From contig NZ_JAMXIC010000018.1 of NCBI RefSeq assembly GCF_027587375.1, forward strand, positions 47,766 to 111,765: DNA of 64,000 nucleotides, given 5' to 3'. The notes beneath the pieces were generated by a model. The model made no database searches, was not told the DNA's origin, and saw only the letters and a program-made list of their open reading frames with translations. A program made the translations under genes and the position numbers. The DNA is from Arthrobacter sp. B2a2-09 (GTDB lineage: Bacteria > Actinomycetota > Actinomycetes > Actinomycetales > Micrococcaceae). The first letter of the stretch is position 1. The number at the start of each line of letters is the position of its first letter. Shown in pieces: positions 15,512 to 24,959 of the stretch.

Positions 15512-17689
15512 TTAAGCTTTCGCCGCGGCGACGGTTATGCCGGGCGGCAGCGGCTCGTGCCGCAAGTACTCCCGGCGGAATCGGCCACTGCCCGCGGTCA
15601 GCCCCCGCAGCACGATCGCGTACCGCAGCAACTCCTGTTCCGGAACTTCTGCGCTGATCTCAGTACTTTCTCCGCCCACGGATGTCGTCCCGGTGACGCG
15701 CCCGCGGCGGGAGGACAGATCGCTCATGACCGCACCCACGTGATCATCGGCCACAAGTACCGTCACGGCCGAAATCGGTTCGAGGAGTTGAATGCTGCTC
15801 GCCGCGGCGGCCTCCCGCAAGGCCAACGCGCCAGCCGCTTGGAAGGCCGCGTCCGATGAGTCGACGCTGTGCGTCTTGCCGCCTACCAGGGTCACTTTGA
15901 TGTCGACCACCGGGAAGCCTGCCCGCACCCCCTTGTTCATCTGGGCCCGCACGCCCTTCTCGACCGAAACAACGTACGTCCCGGGGATGACCCCACCAAC
16001 AATCCTGTCGACGAATTCGAAGCCCGCCCCGCGTTCAAGGGGTTCCACTTCGATATCGCAAATCGCGTACTGTCCGTGGCCACCGGATTGCTTGACGTAG
16101 CGCCCGTGGCCGGCGGCCTGCGCGGCGAAAGTCTCCCGGAGCGGCGTGATGACGTCCACCGTCTGAAGCTTGACCCCCTGCTCCCGCAAGCGGTCGAGAA
16201 CTGCTTCCGAGTGGGCCTCGCCCATGCACCACAAGACGAGCTGATGCGTCTCGGAGTTGCGCTCCACCCGAAGGGTCGGATCTCCTGCCGCGACCTTGGC
16301 CAGGCTTTTGGCCAGCGCATCCTCATCGCCGTGGGAGGCCGCTTCGATCGCCACCGGCATCAGCGGCTCGGGCATGTCCCAGGTTTCCACGAGCAATGGT
16401 GCCTCGCGGGCGGAAACCGTGTCTCCCGTCTCGGCGCTCGCCACCTTCGCCAGCGCGCAAATGTCCCCGGCCACGGCGAACTGTACCGGCCGAAGGCTGG
16501 ATCCCAACGGGGAGTAAAGATGCGTGATCCGCTCGTCGCTGTCGTGGTCGGGGTGGCCCCGTTCGGCCAGGCCGTGCCCGCCCACGTGCACGGCTGAGTC
16601 CTCGCGAAGCGTCCCCGAAAAGAGCCGGACAAGGCACACCCGTCCCAGGAACGGGTCAACGGTGGTCCGCACCACTTCGCCCAGGAGCGGACCATCCGGA
16701 TCGCATGTCAGGGGGGCGACAGGTGTCCCGCCCAAGTCAGTTACCGTCGGCAGGCTTCGCTCAGTCGGAGACGGAAACGCCCGGGTCAGCACTTCCAGCA
16801 ATTCGGCCGTACCGACTCCGGTCACGGAGGAGGCTGCCAGCACCGGAAAGAACGTCCCCCGGACGATCGCGGTCTCCAAGTCTTCCACGAGGGTATCGAT
16901 GGGGACCTCTTCGCCTTCGAGGTACCGGTCCATCAAGGTCTCATCCTCGCTCTCGGAAATGATGCCCTCGATGAGCTCCCCACGGACACCGTCCGCGCCG
17001 GCCAGTTCCTCCGCAGTCGCGGGACGTACCGCAGGTCTTGGCTCACCGGGGGTGTACTCCGACACCGAGCCCGAAAGGAGCCCGAGAAGTCCTGAGACGG
17101 CGTCACCGTTGCGGACCGGCAAGTGAAGGGGGAGGACGGAATCTCCGAAGGCGGCCCGGCATTCGGCCAGGACAGCATCGTAGTTCGCCCGTGGGTGGTC
17201 AAGCCTGCTGATCACCACGGCCCTGGGCATGCCAACGCGCTCGCATTCACCCCAGAGGGCGGTGGTTCCGACGTCGACGCCGTCAACGGCCGACACCACG
17301 AACAACGCCGCATCCGCAGCCCGCAGCCCCGCCCGCAGCTCTCCCATGAAATCGGCGTAGCCCGGAGTGTCGAGAAGGTTCACTTTGACGTCGTCGAATA
17401 CCAGGGGCGCCGCCGACAGTCCAATGGATCGCTGCTGGTGGATGGCCGTCGCTTCGGAGTCACTCACGGTGGTGCCATCGACGATCGAACCCATGCGGGA
17501 TACGACGCCGGCAGCGTAGAGGACTGATTCGAGCAGCATCGTCTTTCCCGCGCCTGAGCGGCCAATCAAGACGACGTTGCGGATATTTTCGGGCCGATCT
17601 GCCGGCACCGAGGAAGGGTCCGCGCGCCGAAGATCGGGGTTGGTCCGGTTCGACCCCTTCGTCGCACTGCCTGAGCCTTTCACCGACAT
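15512..17689 (-). CDS. elongation factor G-like GTPase (EF-G2 type)
   Basis: A 725-residue translational GTPase paralogue. G1 GRSGAGKTML (~43), G3 DTPGYADF, G4 position reads SRLD rather than NKxD, followed by EF-G domain II (SGTLREDSAVHV) and domains III-V (AAGHGRYVKQSGGHGQYAICDIEVEPL, GVRAGFPVVDIKVTLV). Actinobacteria carry such an EF-G-like protein besides the true fusA product; its duty is unclear. The start at 17689 has AGGAGGT 4-5 nt upstream; an in-frame GTG at 17695 overlaps that SD. Downstream of it on the same strand is only the convergent hydrolase. Confidence 0.88.
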   Translation of the reverse strand: MSVKGSGSATKGSNRTNPDLRRADPSSVPADRPENIRNVVLIGRSGAGKTMLLESVLYAAGVVSRMGSIVDGTTVSDSEATAIHQQRSIGLSAAPLVFDDVKVNLLDTPGYADFMGELRAGLRAADAALFVVSAVDGVDVGTTALWGECERVGMPRAVVISRLDHPRANYDAVLAECRAAFGDSVLPLHLPVRNGDAVSGLLGLLSGSVSEYTPGEPRPAVRPATAEELAGADGVRGELIEGIISESEDETLMDRYLEGEEVPIDTLVEDLETAIVRGTFFPVLAASSVTGVGTAELLEVLTRAFPSPTERSLPTVTDLGGTPVAPLTCDPDGPLLGEVVRTTVDPFLGRVCLVRLFSGTLREDSAVHVGGHGLAERGHPDHDSDERITHLYSPLGSSLRPVQFAVAGDICALAKVASAETGDTVSAREAPLLVETWDMPEPLMPVAIEAASHGDEDALAKSLAKVAAGDPTLRVERNSETHQLVLWCMGEAHSEAVLDRLREQGVKLQTVDVITPLRETFAAQAAGHGRYVKQSGGHGQYAICDIEVEPLERGAGFEFVDRIVGGVIPGTYVVSVEKGVRAQMNKGVRAGFPVVDIKVTLVGGKTHSVDSSDAAFQAAGALALREAAAASSIQLLEPISAVTVLVADDHVGAVMSDLSSRRGRVTGTTSVGGESTEISAEVPEQELLRYAIVLRGLTAGSGRFRREYLRHEPLPPGITVAAAKA

Positions 17690-17802
17690 GAGCACCTCCT
17701 GGAGTAGAAGCCGAATCCCCGCGTCCCTTTGCTAACCGATTCCACACCCTGGACCGGCGCACTGCAAGAGCAATCCAAGCAGTCCGTGCCGAAACCGCAG
17801 GC

Positions 17803-18555
17803 TTAGGAGACCATGCCCCACACCAGGCGAACGGAAAGGGCCGCGCTTGCCGCAATAACAACGGCGAAAGCCACAAGCCACAGCAAGGACGGGACTCCGG
17901 TGGCACGGGCCAGGATGTAGGCATCCGATGACGCGAGCCGATCCCGACGGCGGGTGTGGACCGAAGCCACCTTGAACCAATCCCGCACGGCGCCCACCTC
18001 GAGGGCTATGCCAAGTCCCAGCACCACATGGCTGACCGTCGGGGCAGTGGCGAACATGACAAGTAGCTGGGCGATCGCCGCGCTAAGGAGCGCCACGAAG
18101 ATTCCGGTGAAGTTCCGCAGAAAGATCAATGCGAGCAGTAACACCAACGCGCCGATGGACATGGCCGCTCCCGACCGTCCTGCCGACACGGACCAGATGA
18201 GCGCCACGCCTACCACCGCGGGGCTCGGATATCCCCAGAAACCGGACCAGGCTGCGCCGAACTTGCCGCGCCCACTGCTCAGGAGCTGTCCCGAGTGGTC
18301 CAGCCCGATCCGGAGCCCGTGGACAACCCGCCCCGTCATGAGGGCGGCGAACGCATGGCCCAGTTCATGCACGAACGTCACATAGAGGCCAAACCAGCGC
18401 CATGTGGCCCGCGGGATACTCAGTACGACGGCCGCAGCGAGGATACCCAGGACAACGGGGGTCGCAAGGTTCGGGACCTCGGCCGTGGTGAATCCCCGCA
18501 GCACGGCTTGCCACCAGTCGTTGGCCAGGTCAGCGGGACGCAATTCCATGTTCAT
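17803..18555 (-). CDS. M50-family membrane metallopeptidase
   Basis: A 250-residue integral membrane protein with the zinc motif HELGH in FVHELGHAFAALMTGR near residue 64 and several membrane segments (TPVVLGILAAAVVLSI, SPAVVGVALIWSV, AMSIGALVLLLALIFL, TGIFVALLSAAIAQLLVMF, PSLLWLVAFAVVIAAS). It fits the M50 (site-2-protease-like) B-type family of small actinobacterial peptidases; the target is unknown. Three start codons cluster at 18549-18558; no clear SD, 18555 chosen. It lies between the helicase and the EF-G-like gene, all minus strand. Confidence 0.82.
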   Translation of the reverse strand: MNMELRPADLANDWWQAVLRGFTTAEVPNLATPVVLGILAAAVVLSIPRATWRWFGLYVTFVHELGHAFAALMTGRVVHGLRIGLDHSGQLLSSGRGKFGAAWSGFWGYPSPAVVGVALIWSVSAGRSGAAMSIGALVLLLALIFLRNFTGIFVALLSAAIAQLLVMFATAPTVSHVVLGLGIALEVGAVRDWFKVASVHTRRRDRLASSDAYILARATGVPSLLWLVAFAVVIAASAALSVRLVWGMVS

Positions 18556-18612
18556 CACCGTGGCATCCTAAAGAAAAAGCCTGTGAATGCCTTCCAGGCC
18601 GCTTCAGCGCAG

Positions 18613-21363
18613 TCACATCTTCCGCTTGGTCTTGGCCGTCGCGAGCGCTGTCCACGGGTCTTCGGGCCAGGGATGCTTCGGATAGCGGCCCCGCATTTCT
18701 GCACGGACCTGGGCATAGGGGCCCGACCAAAAGGAAGCCAGGTCATCTGTCACGGCCAGCGGTCGCCTGGCCGGAGAAAGAAGGTGGAACAGCACCGGCA
18801 CCCGTCCGCCTACCAAACGGGGCGTCTCAGCCCAGCCGAAGCACTCCTGCAACTTCACGGCCACTACCGGCCGCCCGCCGTCGTCCTCCGCGTCCGGATA
18901 GTCGATTCGCACCCGCGAACCGCTCGGCACCTCAAGCCATTCCGGCACCAGCTCATCGAGACGGGCCGCCTCCGGCCACGGCAAAAGCCGCCGCAACGGT
19001 TCGGCCAGGTTGATCCCGCTCGTGGCAGCGCCTCCGGCGAGCGCTTCGAGCTCCGGCACCAGCCACTTGTCTAGCCGGGCCAGCAACGCCGGCTCGGAAA
19101 CGTCCGGCCATGGATCGCCCAGTTCCCTGTGCATCAAAGCCAGCCGCCGGCGCAACGCATCCGCACCCGTCGACCATCCGATGGTCCGCAAGCCCTCTTT
19201 CGCCAAGGCGCGGGCTACGGCAACGCGCCCATCGTCGATGGAAGGCCGCACGGGCGTCGACGAAAGCACGATCGCACCCAGTCGCCGTACCTGCCTGGCG
19301 GTGACGCGGCCCTGCTTGAATTCGGCTTCTACTGTGTCGCTCAGGAGATGGCTGGCGGCAGATTCCGCCGAATCCGCTGCCAAGGGCGCAGCGGAGCGGA
19401 TGACGGCGCCGGTCCCTGCCGCATCCCGGCCCTCCGCGCGGGACACTTCGGCCACGGCGAGCCATTCGTGGCCGGCGAGTGGACTCCCTCCCGGCAGCCC
19501 GGCCCGTGTCCCTGACGTCAGCAGGTAGCGTTCGGGGCCGGTGCCTGGCACGCGGCGCGCCACACGGTCCGGGAATGCGAGCGCGACGACGAATCCCAAG
19601 GCTTCGGCGGGGCTCGCCGGTGAAGACAGGCTCGGCGGTGCGGTCATGGAAGACCCGATGCCGGAGCTCTCCTGGCGTGCGATCGCCTCCATGCGGCGGA
19701 CGTCCTCCGCCCAACGCCGGGCCGCGGGATCCTTGCCTGTCCGGAGTGTGGCCAGGAGGCGCGTCACGTCAGCTCCGGGAGCCCGTTGATCCCCTGCCAC
19801 GAGGGCGACCGCCTCGGCAGCCGTGTGGTGCCCGACTGCGGCGGCACCATCCAGCAGTGCGCGGGCCAGGCGTGGATCGGCAGGGATCCTGGCCAGGGTC
19901 TTTCCCACGTCCGTGGCAAGTCCGTCCGGGTAAATCGCACCAAGTTCCCGCAGAACCTCAATGGCATCGGCCATCGCGCCTTGGGGCGGAGCGTCCGGAA
20001 GTGCCAGCCCCCGGCCACCCGGTGATCCCCAGCAGGCCAGAATGAGCGCGGCGCCCGTCAGGTCCGCGGCCGAAATTTCCGGTGTGGGGTGGGCGGGTGC
20101 GGAACCGTACGCTTTTTGCTCGTAGCAGCGGACCACCCGTCCGGGCCCTTGGCGTGCCGCGCGTCCCGCGCGCTGTTCGGCGGAGGCCCGGGAGCAGGAG
20201 ACAGTGACCAGGCCGGACATCCCACGGTTGGCGTCACGACGCAGCTCACGGGACAGCCCCGAGTCAATGACCAGCCGGACTCCCGGAACCGTCAGGGAGG
20301 ACTCGGCCAGGGCAGTCGAGACGACAATCCGGGGAGTTCCGCCCGGTTCGCGGCCGGAGACCGCCCGGTCTTGTTCCTTCGGACTTGCCTGTCCGTGGAG
20401 CTCCAATACCTCCGCGTCCGGTACCCTCGCAGCTGATATCCCCGCAGTCATGCGGGCGCGCAGTCGGGATGCGACGTAGGAGACCTCCCAGGCACCCGGG
20501 ACAAACACCAGGGCGTCGATGTCCGGATCAGCTGCGAGCATGTCCGTGTACGACGCCGCGGCCGTGTCCGCAACATGGTCCAGGAAGGCGCGGGTTACGC
20601 CGCGTCCGTCCAACCGTGGACTTGCCGCGGGCGCCCACTCGACCTTCAGGGGATGCAGCGCGGACGGACAGTCGACGACGGGTGCCGGCCCACCGCCATC
20701 GTGCATTCCGTTTGCGTCGTCCCCGACGCCGGCACGCCCAATCAGCGCGGCAAACCGTGGCGCGTCCAGGGTTGCCGACATCGCGACGAGGGTGAGGTCG
20801 TCCCGCAGCTCACGGACCTCGATGAGCATTCCGAGCAACAGGTCCGTCTCCAGGCCGCGTTCGTGGACCTCGTCCAAGATCACAGCGCTGGCGGTCTCAA
20901 GCCCCGGATCCGCGAGCAGGCGGCGCAGGAGGATTCCCGGAGTCACGAACTCAATGACGGTCCCCGGACCCGCCTGGCTTTCTCCGCGGACCGTGTACCC
21001 GACGCGATCGCCGAGCCGGCTACCGTCGAGGGCAGCGAGGCGCCGTGCGGCTGAGCGCGCGGCGACCCGTCGTGGTTGGGTCACCACAACCCGGGCGCGT
21101 TCGTTCCCTTTGACGGCGCCAGCCGCGATGTTGGCGAGCGTCATATTGGCAAGCAAGGGCGGCACGAGCGTCGTCTTGCCGGTCCCCGGGGGCGCTTGCA
21201 CGACGGCGGCTCCTGCCGTCCCTCCCGCACCGAGGGCTTTGGCGAGTTCCCCCAGCGATTCTCCGAAGACCAGTCCCGCGCCGATCGTTTCCAGGTCGAA
21301 AGGGCGGTACGCGAGCGCGGCGTTCGGGGGGACGAGTGGGGATTTCACTCCTCCATTGTGCAT
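18613..21363 (-). CDS. hrpB: ATP-dependent helicase HrpB
   Basis: A 916-residue DExH-box helicase. Motif I APPGTGKTTLVPP near residue 60, motif Ia TQPRRVAARSAARRLA, motif II DEVH in VILDEVHERGLETD near 165, motif III SATLDAPRF, motif VI-type SRASAEQRAGRAARQGPGR near 390, and the HrpB C-terminal domain (FGWAETPRLVGGRVPVLFHLLSPARRPLAVT). HrpB is a widespread DEAH helicase whose role in bacteria is poorly defined. Length is somewhat above the usual 800-850 owing to an internal region with SSP/AP-rich linkers. The ATG at 21363 lacks an SD; a GTG at 21348 directly follows GGAGGA. Confidence 0.9.
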   Translation of the reverse strand: MHNGGVKSPLVPPNAALAYRPFDLETIGAGLVFGESLGELAKALGAGGTAGAAVVQAPPGTGKTTLVPPLLANMTLANIAAGAVKGNERARVVVTQPRRVAARSAARRLAALDGSRLGDRVGYTVRGESQAGPGTVIEFVTPGILLRRLLADPGLETASAVILDEVHERGLETDLLLGMLIEVRELRDDLTLVAMSATLDAPRFAALIGRAGVGDDANGMHDGGGPAPVVDCPSALHPLKVEWAPAASPRLDGRGVTRAFLDHVADTAAASYTDMLAADPDIDALVFVPGAWEVSYVASRLRARMTAGISAARVPDAEVLELHGQASPKEQDRAVSGREPGGTPRIVVSTALAESSLTVPGVRLVIDSGLSRELRRDANRGMSGLVTVSCSRASAEQRAGRAARQGPGRVVRCYEQKAYGSAPAHPTPEISAADLTGAALILACWGSPGGRGLALPDAPPQGAMADAIEVLRELGAIYPDGLATDVGKTLARIPADPRLARALLDGAAAVGHHTAAEAVALVAGDQRAPGADVTRLLATLRTGKDPAARRWAEDVRRMEAIARQESSGIGSSMTAPPSLSSPASPAEALGFVVALAFPDRVARRVPGTGPERYLLTSGTRAGLPGGSPLAGHEWLAVAEVSRAEGRDAAGTGAVIRSAAPLAADSAESAASHLLSDTVEAEFKQGRVTARQVRRLGAIVLSSTPVRPSIDDGRVAVARALAKEGLRTIGWSTGADALRRRLALMHRELGDPWPDVSEPALLARLDKWLVPELEALAGGAATSGINLAEPLRRLLPWPEAARLDELVPEWLEVPSGSRVRIDYPDAEDDGGRPVVAVKLQECFGWAETPRLVGGRVPVLFHLLSPARRPLAVTDDLASFWSGPYAQVRAEMRGRYPKHPWPEDPWTALATAKTKRKM

Positions 21364-21446
21364 ATATGCGGAACCGGGCCTGAAAGGTGGACGGCTTGCC
21401 GAATCGGGAGGACGATTAAAAGGCAGTTGCTAGAAGGAGGTCTGTG

Positions 21447-21632
21447 ATGTGCTACGGGTACAACAAGGATTTCCGGCGGGACACCAGGAAAGATGCCTCA
21501 CAGGAACCCGAGGAACGCCCTGAGCCCAAGGTGGACGCGAAGGACTTCATGTTCTGGACCTTCCCACGCCGCCACCGTGAGTTCACGAACGATCCGGAGC
21601 CGGTTATCGACCGGACCCGCGAAAGGGTCTAA
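21447..21632 (+). CDS. small hydrophilic protein of unknown function
   Basis: A 61-residue, highly charged protein (starts MCYGYNKDFRRD; central run of acidic and proline residues; a hydrophobic KDFMFWTFPRRHREF segment near 35). The start is well defined by AAGGAGGT followed 5 nt later by ATG at 21447. No family is recognised. It has its own terminator (21643-21676). Strong ribosome binding and a private terminator argue that it is a real, well-expressed gene. Confidence 0.75.
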   Translation: MCYGYNKDFRRDTRKDASQEPEERPEPKVDAKDFMFWTFPRRHREFTNDPEPVIDRTRERV

Positions 21633-21642
21633 CCCACGAAAT

Positions 21643-21676
21643 TGAAAGGAATGTCCCGGAGGGGGCGTTCCTTTCA
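21643..21676 (+). terminator. intrinsic terminator-like hairpin
   Basis: TGAAAGGAA (21643-21651) pairs with TTCCTTTCA (21668-21676), extended by two further pairs, around a 12-nt loop. It lies 11 bp behind the small-protein stop. No long T run follows. Confidence 0.7.
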
Positions 21677-21904
21677 TTCGTCCGGACCACGTCAGTTCCC
21701 TTGGATCATGGCCGCGCCAATTCGACCCGGAGGATGGCCCCATAGGGCCTACAACTCCGCGAATCCAAGGTATTTACTGGAGATACAACGTACGCGGGTT
21801 CGCCTGCCTCGCTGCGGAAATTGGGCTCCCTTTTCCCTCCATTGCCACCGAAGGATCTCCGCCATGAACGCATCAGCACTAAGAAACGAAGCCGGTGTGC
21901 GGCC

Positions 21905-22735
21905 ATGACAGCGGACGCCATCACCTGGCTGATTGTCTTCATCGTCCTGCTGGTCATCTGGTTTGCGATGGCCGTCCACATTGTCACGCAGTATGAGCGC
22001 GGTGTCCTGTTGAGGCTGGGGAGGGTCCAGGGCCTCCGGACCCCGGGGCTTGTGATCATCATCCCGTTCGTCGACCGGCTGAGGAAGGTCTCCTTGCGGA
22101 TCGTCACCATGCCCATCCAGTCCCAGGGCATCATCACCCGGGACAACGTCAGCCTGGACATTTCCGCCGTCGCCTATTTCCGGGTGGTGGACGCCATCAA
22201 GTCCGTTCTTGCCATCGAAAACGTCTACGCCGCGATTGACCAGATCGCGCAAACCACGCTGCGCAAGGTGGTTGGCCAGCACTCGCTCGACGAGACGCTC
22301 GCAGAAACGGATGTCATCAATGCCAACATCCGTCAGATCCTGGATGGACTGACTTTGGAATGGGGCGTCGAAGTGACCCTCGTGGAACTCAAGGACATCC
22401 AACTGCCGGACAGCATGAAGCGCGCCATGGCCCGCCAAGCCGAGGCCGAGCGTGAGAAGCGCGCCAAGATCATCGCCGCCGAAGGCGAGTCCCTTGCCGC
22501 CGCAGCACTGGGCATGGCCTCTGACACCATGATGGCCCACCCTTTGGCCCTGCAGTTGCGCAACCTGCAGTCCATGGTGGAGATCGGCGTGGACAAGAAC
22601 ACCACCGTCGTCTTCCCGGCGCCCTTGATGAGCACCATCGGCGAGCTCGGAGCATTCCTTGCCCGCGAAGCCGCCGCGGCCAAAGCCGCGCAACCACCGA
22701 GGACCATGACGGGACGAACTATGGCGGCCGGGTGA
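21905..22735 (+). CDS. SPFH/Band 7 (slipin-type) membrane protein
   Basis: A 276-residue stomatin-like protein: one N-terminal membrane helix (WLIVFIVLLVIWFAMAVHIV, ~8-27), then the SPFH domain (VTQYERGVLLRLGRV, PGLVIIIPFVDRLRKV, MPIQSQGIITRDNVSLDISAVAYFRV, VGQHSLDETLAETD) and a helical C-terminus (MARQAEAEREKRAKIIAAEGE). Such proteins oligomerise on membranes as scaffolds. No NfeD-type partner is adjacent. ATG at 21905 was taken although no clear SD precedes it. A strong terminator follows at 22768-22804. Confidence 0.9.
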   Translation: MTADAITWLIVFIVLLVIWFAMAVHIVTQYERGVLLRLGRVQGLRTPGLVIIIPFVDRLRKVSLRIVTMPIQSQGIITRDNVSLDISAVAYFRVVDAIKSVLAIENVYAAIDQIAQTTLRKVVGQHSLDETLAETDVINANIRQILDGLTLEWGVEVTLVELKDIQLPDSMKRAMARQAEAEREKRAKIIAAEGESLAAAALGMASDTMMAHPLALQLRNLQSMVEIGVDKNTTVVFPAPLMSTIGELGAFLAREAAAAKAAQPPRTMTGRTMAAG

Positions 22736-22767
22736 AACTGAACGGCCCCTACGCTCGAGGCAGGGAA

Positions 22768-22804
22768 GCACCGGCCCACCTGGTTTTCCAGTGTGGGCCG
22801 GTGC
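22768..22804 (+). terminator. strong hairpin terminator behind the slipin gene
   Basis: A perfect 12-bp GC-rich stem: GCACCGGCCCAC (22768-22779) with GTGGGCCGGTGC (22793-22804), 13-nt loop. It is symmetric and could also stop transcription of the minus-strand gene ending at 22848. Confidence 0.8.
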
Positions 22805-22847
22805 CGGCAGCTTGGGTTACGGGGGCCGGGTGACGGCGTCCTCTGGC

Positions 22848-23108
22848 TTAGGCAGTGACGCCTACAGAGGTTCCTTCAGCTGCGAACAGGGCTTCCGCTA
22901 CGTCTTCCCTGAGGTGGTAGTCCCTGGCTTCGACCGGATACAGGGAACCACTGACCACGTAGTAACCGCGGCCTTCGCCCGGCCCGCCAGCCGCGGCATC
23001 TATGGCGGCGATCATCCCTGGCTCCAAGGGCTTTTCCTTGCCTGCCTCGCGCAATCGAGCGAGGTCTTCGGCCTCAAGGCGACTGATCAAACCCGGAATA
23101 TCGCACAT
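22848..23108 (-). CDS. hypothetical protein
   Basis: An 86-residue reading frame starting MCDIPGLISRLEAEDLARLREAGKE and ending VGVTA. Mixed helical and acidic composition, one YYVVSG beta-like stretch, no membrane segment. AGGA lies about 10 nt before the ATG. It ends 44 bp from the shared terminator at 22768-22804. No family is recognised; it is supported mainly by codon usage, an SD and the lack of any other gene in this 590-bp gap. Confidence 0.5.
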   Translation of the reverse strand: MCDIPGLISRLEAEDLARLREAGKEKPLEPGMIAAIDAAAGGPGEGRGYYVVSGSLYPVEARDYHLREDVAEALFAAEGTSVGVTA

Positions 23109-23323
23109 CTAGAAACACCGTCCTGTTCGGTCCATGGGAAAGGTTGCGCCGCAGCCCCAGCCGTTGGTGCATGCCAAGAACAGTAAGCCCGGGCATGGCT
23201 CGTGGCAAGGGTCCAACGAGGACGGGTCCACTGAATGGACTCCGCTTGCTGGCGCCTCCGGTTTCATGCTGCGTTCTTGGTTCTGTTGCCTACTGTTCAG
23301 TAACGGTCGGCAACATCGAGGGA

Positions 23324-24886
23324 GTGACTTCACCATGTAAAGCCCATTCGGGCGACAATGTTTCCTTCTCCTCTACCCGGCGCGGCTTCCTGGCCGCCGC
23401 ACTGACTGGCGCGGCTTTGACCCTGGCGCCGGTTTCGTTCGCGGCGGCCGCTACCGGAACCAGCAAGACCAAGACGATCACCGGCCATCTGGATCCGGGA
23501 GCAGCGGACTTCGTCTATGTGCCGATCGAGGTCCCGGCTGGCGTCAACAAAATCAGCGTTTCGTACACCTACAGCAAGCCCCAGGTGGCCTCCGGACTTC
23601 TCGGGAACGCCTGCGACATCGGAATCTTCGATGAAAAGGGCACCGACCTCGCCGGCAAGGGTTTCCGCGGCTGGTCCGGCGGTTTCCGCACCGAATTCAG
23701 CATCAGCGCCGGCGACACGACGCCGGGCTACCTGCCGGGGCCCGTTGGAAAGGGCACGTGGAACGTCGTTCTTGGCCCGTATCAGGTGGCCGAGCAGGGC
23801 CTTGACTACACGGTGAACGTCACGCTTGAGTATGGACCCGACGGCACCCCTTTCAAGCCCCAGTACCCGCCACAGCAGATCGCTGGCCGCGGCGCAGCCT
23901 GGTACCGCGGCGATGCGCACCTGCACACCGTCTACTCGGACGGGAAGCGCACCCCCGAGGAGGTCGCAGCTGGCGCCCGCGCCGCGCGTCTCGACTTCAT
24001 GATCTCCACGGACCACAACACGCCGGCATCGCACGGCGTCTGGGGACCGCTCGCCGGCAACGATCTCCTCATCCTCATGGGCGAGGAAGTCACCACGCGA
24101 AACGGTCACTACCTCGCGCTCGGCCTGGAGCCGGGCGAATGGATCGACTGGCGCTACCGGGCCCGCGACAAGGGATTCGAGAAAGAAGCCCAGCGGATCC
24201 GCGCCTCCGGCGGAATCGTTGTGCCGGCACACCCCTATTGCCCCTACGTCGCCTGCCGCTGGAAGTTCGGCTATGACGACGCCGATGCGGTTGAGGTATG
24301 GACAGGCCCGTGGACCATCGACGACGAGTCCTCCGTCAACACTTGGGACTCGATGCTCGCCCACTCCGTGCGCACGGGTGGCCGGTGGCTCCCGGCGATG
24401 GGCAACAGCGACGCCCACAGCGTCCCGCAGGTCATCGGGCTCCCCCACAACGTGGTCAACGCCGCGGCGTTGTCCCGCGATGCCCTGCTGGACGGCATCC
24501 GCAACGGACGCAACTGGATCGCCGAATCCGCTGACGTCTCGGTGGACTTCCAGGTCACGTCCGGCGGCAAGAGCGCGACCGTGGGCGAGCGGCTCAACGT
24601 CGCGGCAGATGCCCCCGTCACGGTGACGGCGAAAATCGCCGGCGTGCCGAACGGCGTCGTGCGCTTCATCACGGATGAAGGTCAGACCCAGCAGATCACG
24701 CTTCCCGCGTCGGGCCAAGGAACGAGCACATGGGTTACAACTCCGCAGCTCGCGGCGTACGTGCGCGTGGAGGTCCGGCATCCGAAGATCGACGGAACGT
24801 CAGGCAGCGGCACGGAGATGGGAACGGTCATCCCGCTCGGCCCCATGGCAGCGTTGACCAACCCGATCTTCCTGGGTAACAACTAA
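23324..24886 (+). CDS. Tat-exported PHP-domain metallohydrolase (CehA/McbA family)
   Basis: About 520 residues. The N-terminus has a twin-arginine signal (SSTRRGFLAAALTGAALTLAP with RR near residue 21) ending in an AAAA stretch. A beta-rich domain follows, then a PHP-type metal site: GDAHLHTVYSDG near 205 (HxH and D), FMISTDHNTPASHG, VVPAHPYCPY, and MGNSDAHSVPQ near 365, the pattern of CehA/McbA phosphoesterase- or carbamate-hydrolase-like proteins. Substrate unknown; location is extracytoplasmic. The start is not certain: no ATG precedes the signal in frame, so the GTG at 23324 was chosen. A 19-bp terminator follows. Confidence 0.82.
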   Translation: MTSPCKAHSGDNVSFSSTRRGFLAAALTGAALTLAPVSFAAAATGTSKTKTITGHLDPGAADFVYVPIEVPAGVNKISVSYTYSKPQVASGLLGNACDIGIFDEKGTDLAGKGFRGWSGGFRTEFSISAGDTTPGYLPGPVGKGTWNVVLGPYQVAEQGLDYTVNVTLEYGPDGTPFKPQYPPQQIAGRGAAWYRGDAHLHTVYSDGKRTPEEVAAGARAARLDFMISTDHNTPASHGVWGPLAGNDLLILMGEEVTTRNGHYLALGLEPGEWIDWRYRARDKGFEKEAQRIRASGGIVVPAHPYCPYVACRWKFGYDDADAVEVWTGPWTIDDESSVNTWDSMLAHSVRTGGRWLPAMGNSDAHSVPQVIGLPHNVVNAAALSRDALLDGIRNGRNWIAESADVSVDFQVTSGGKSATVGERLNVAADAPVTVTAKIAGVPNGVVRFITDEGQTQQITLPASGQGTSTWVTTPQLAAYVRVEVRHPKIDGTSGSGTEMGTVIPLGPMAALTNPIFLGNN

Positions 24887-24901
24887 AACTCGGCAACCGC
24901 A

Positions 24902-24944
24902 AACGCAGGTGGGGCCCGCAGAAAATGCGGGCCCCACCTGCGTT
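24902..24944. terminator. bidirectional terminator between PHP hydrolase and anmK
   Basis: A perfect 19-bp stem (24902-24920 with 24926-24944) around the loop GAAAA. It lies 15 bp behind each of two converging stop codons and probably serves both. Confidence 0.9.
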
Positions 24945-24959
24945 CGGCGGTTCAATCGG

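Noticed and set aside
21749..22771. 340-codon minus-strand frame rich in His/Asp/Gly
   Set aside because: Antisense to the slipin gene; composition is that of a codon shadow.
23330..24781. 483-codon minus-strand frame
   Set aside because: Antisense to the PHP-type hydrolase, no SD and no family resemblance.
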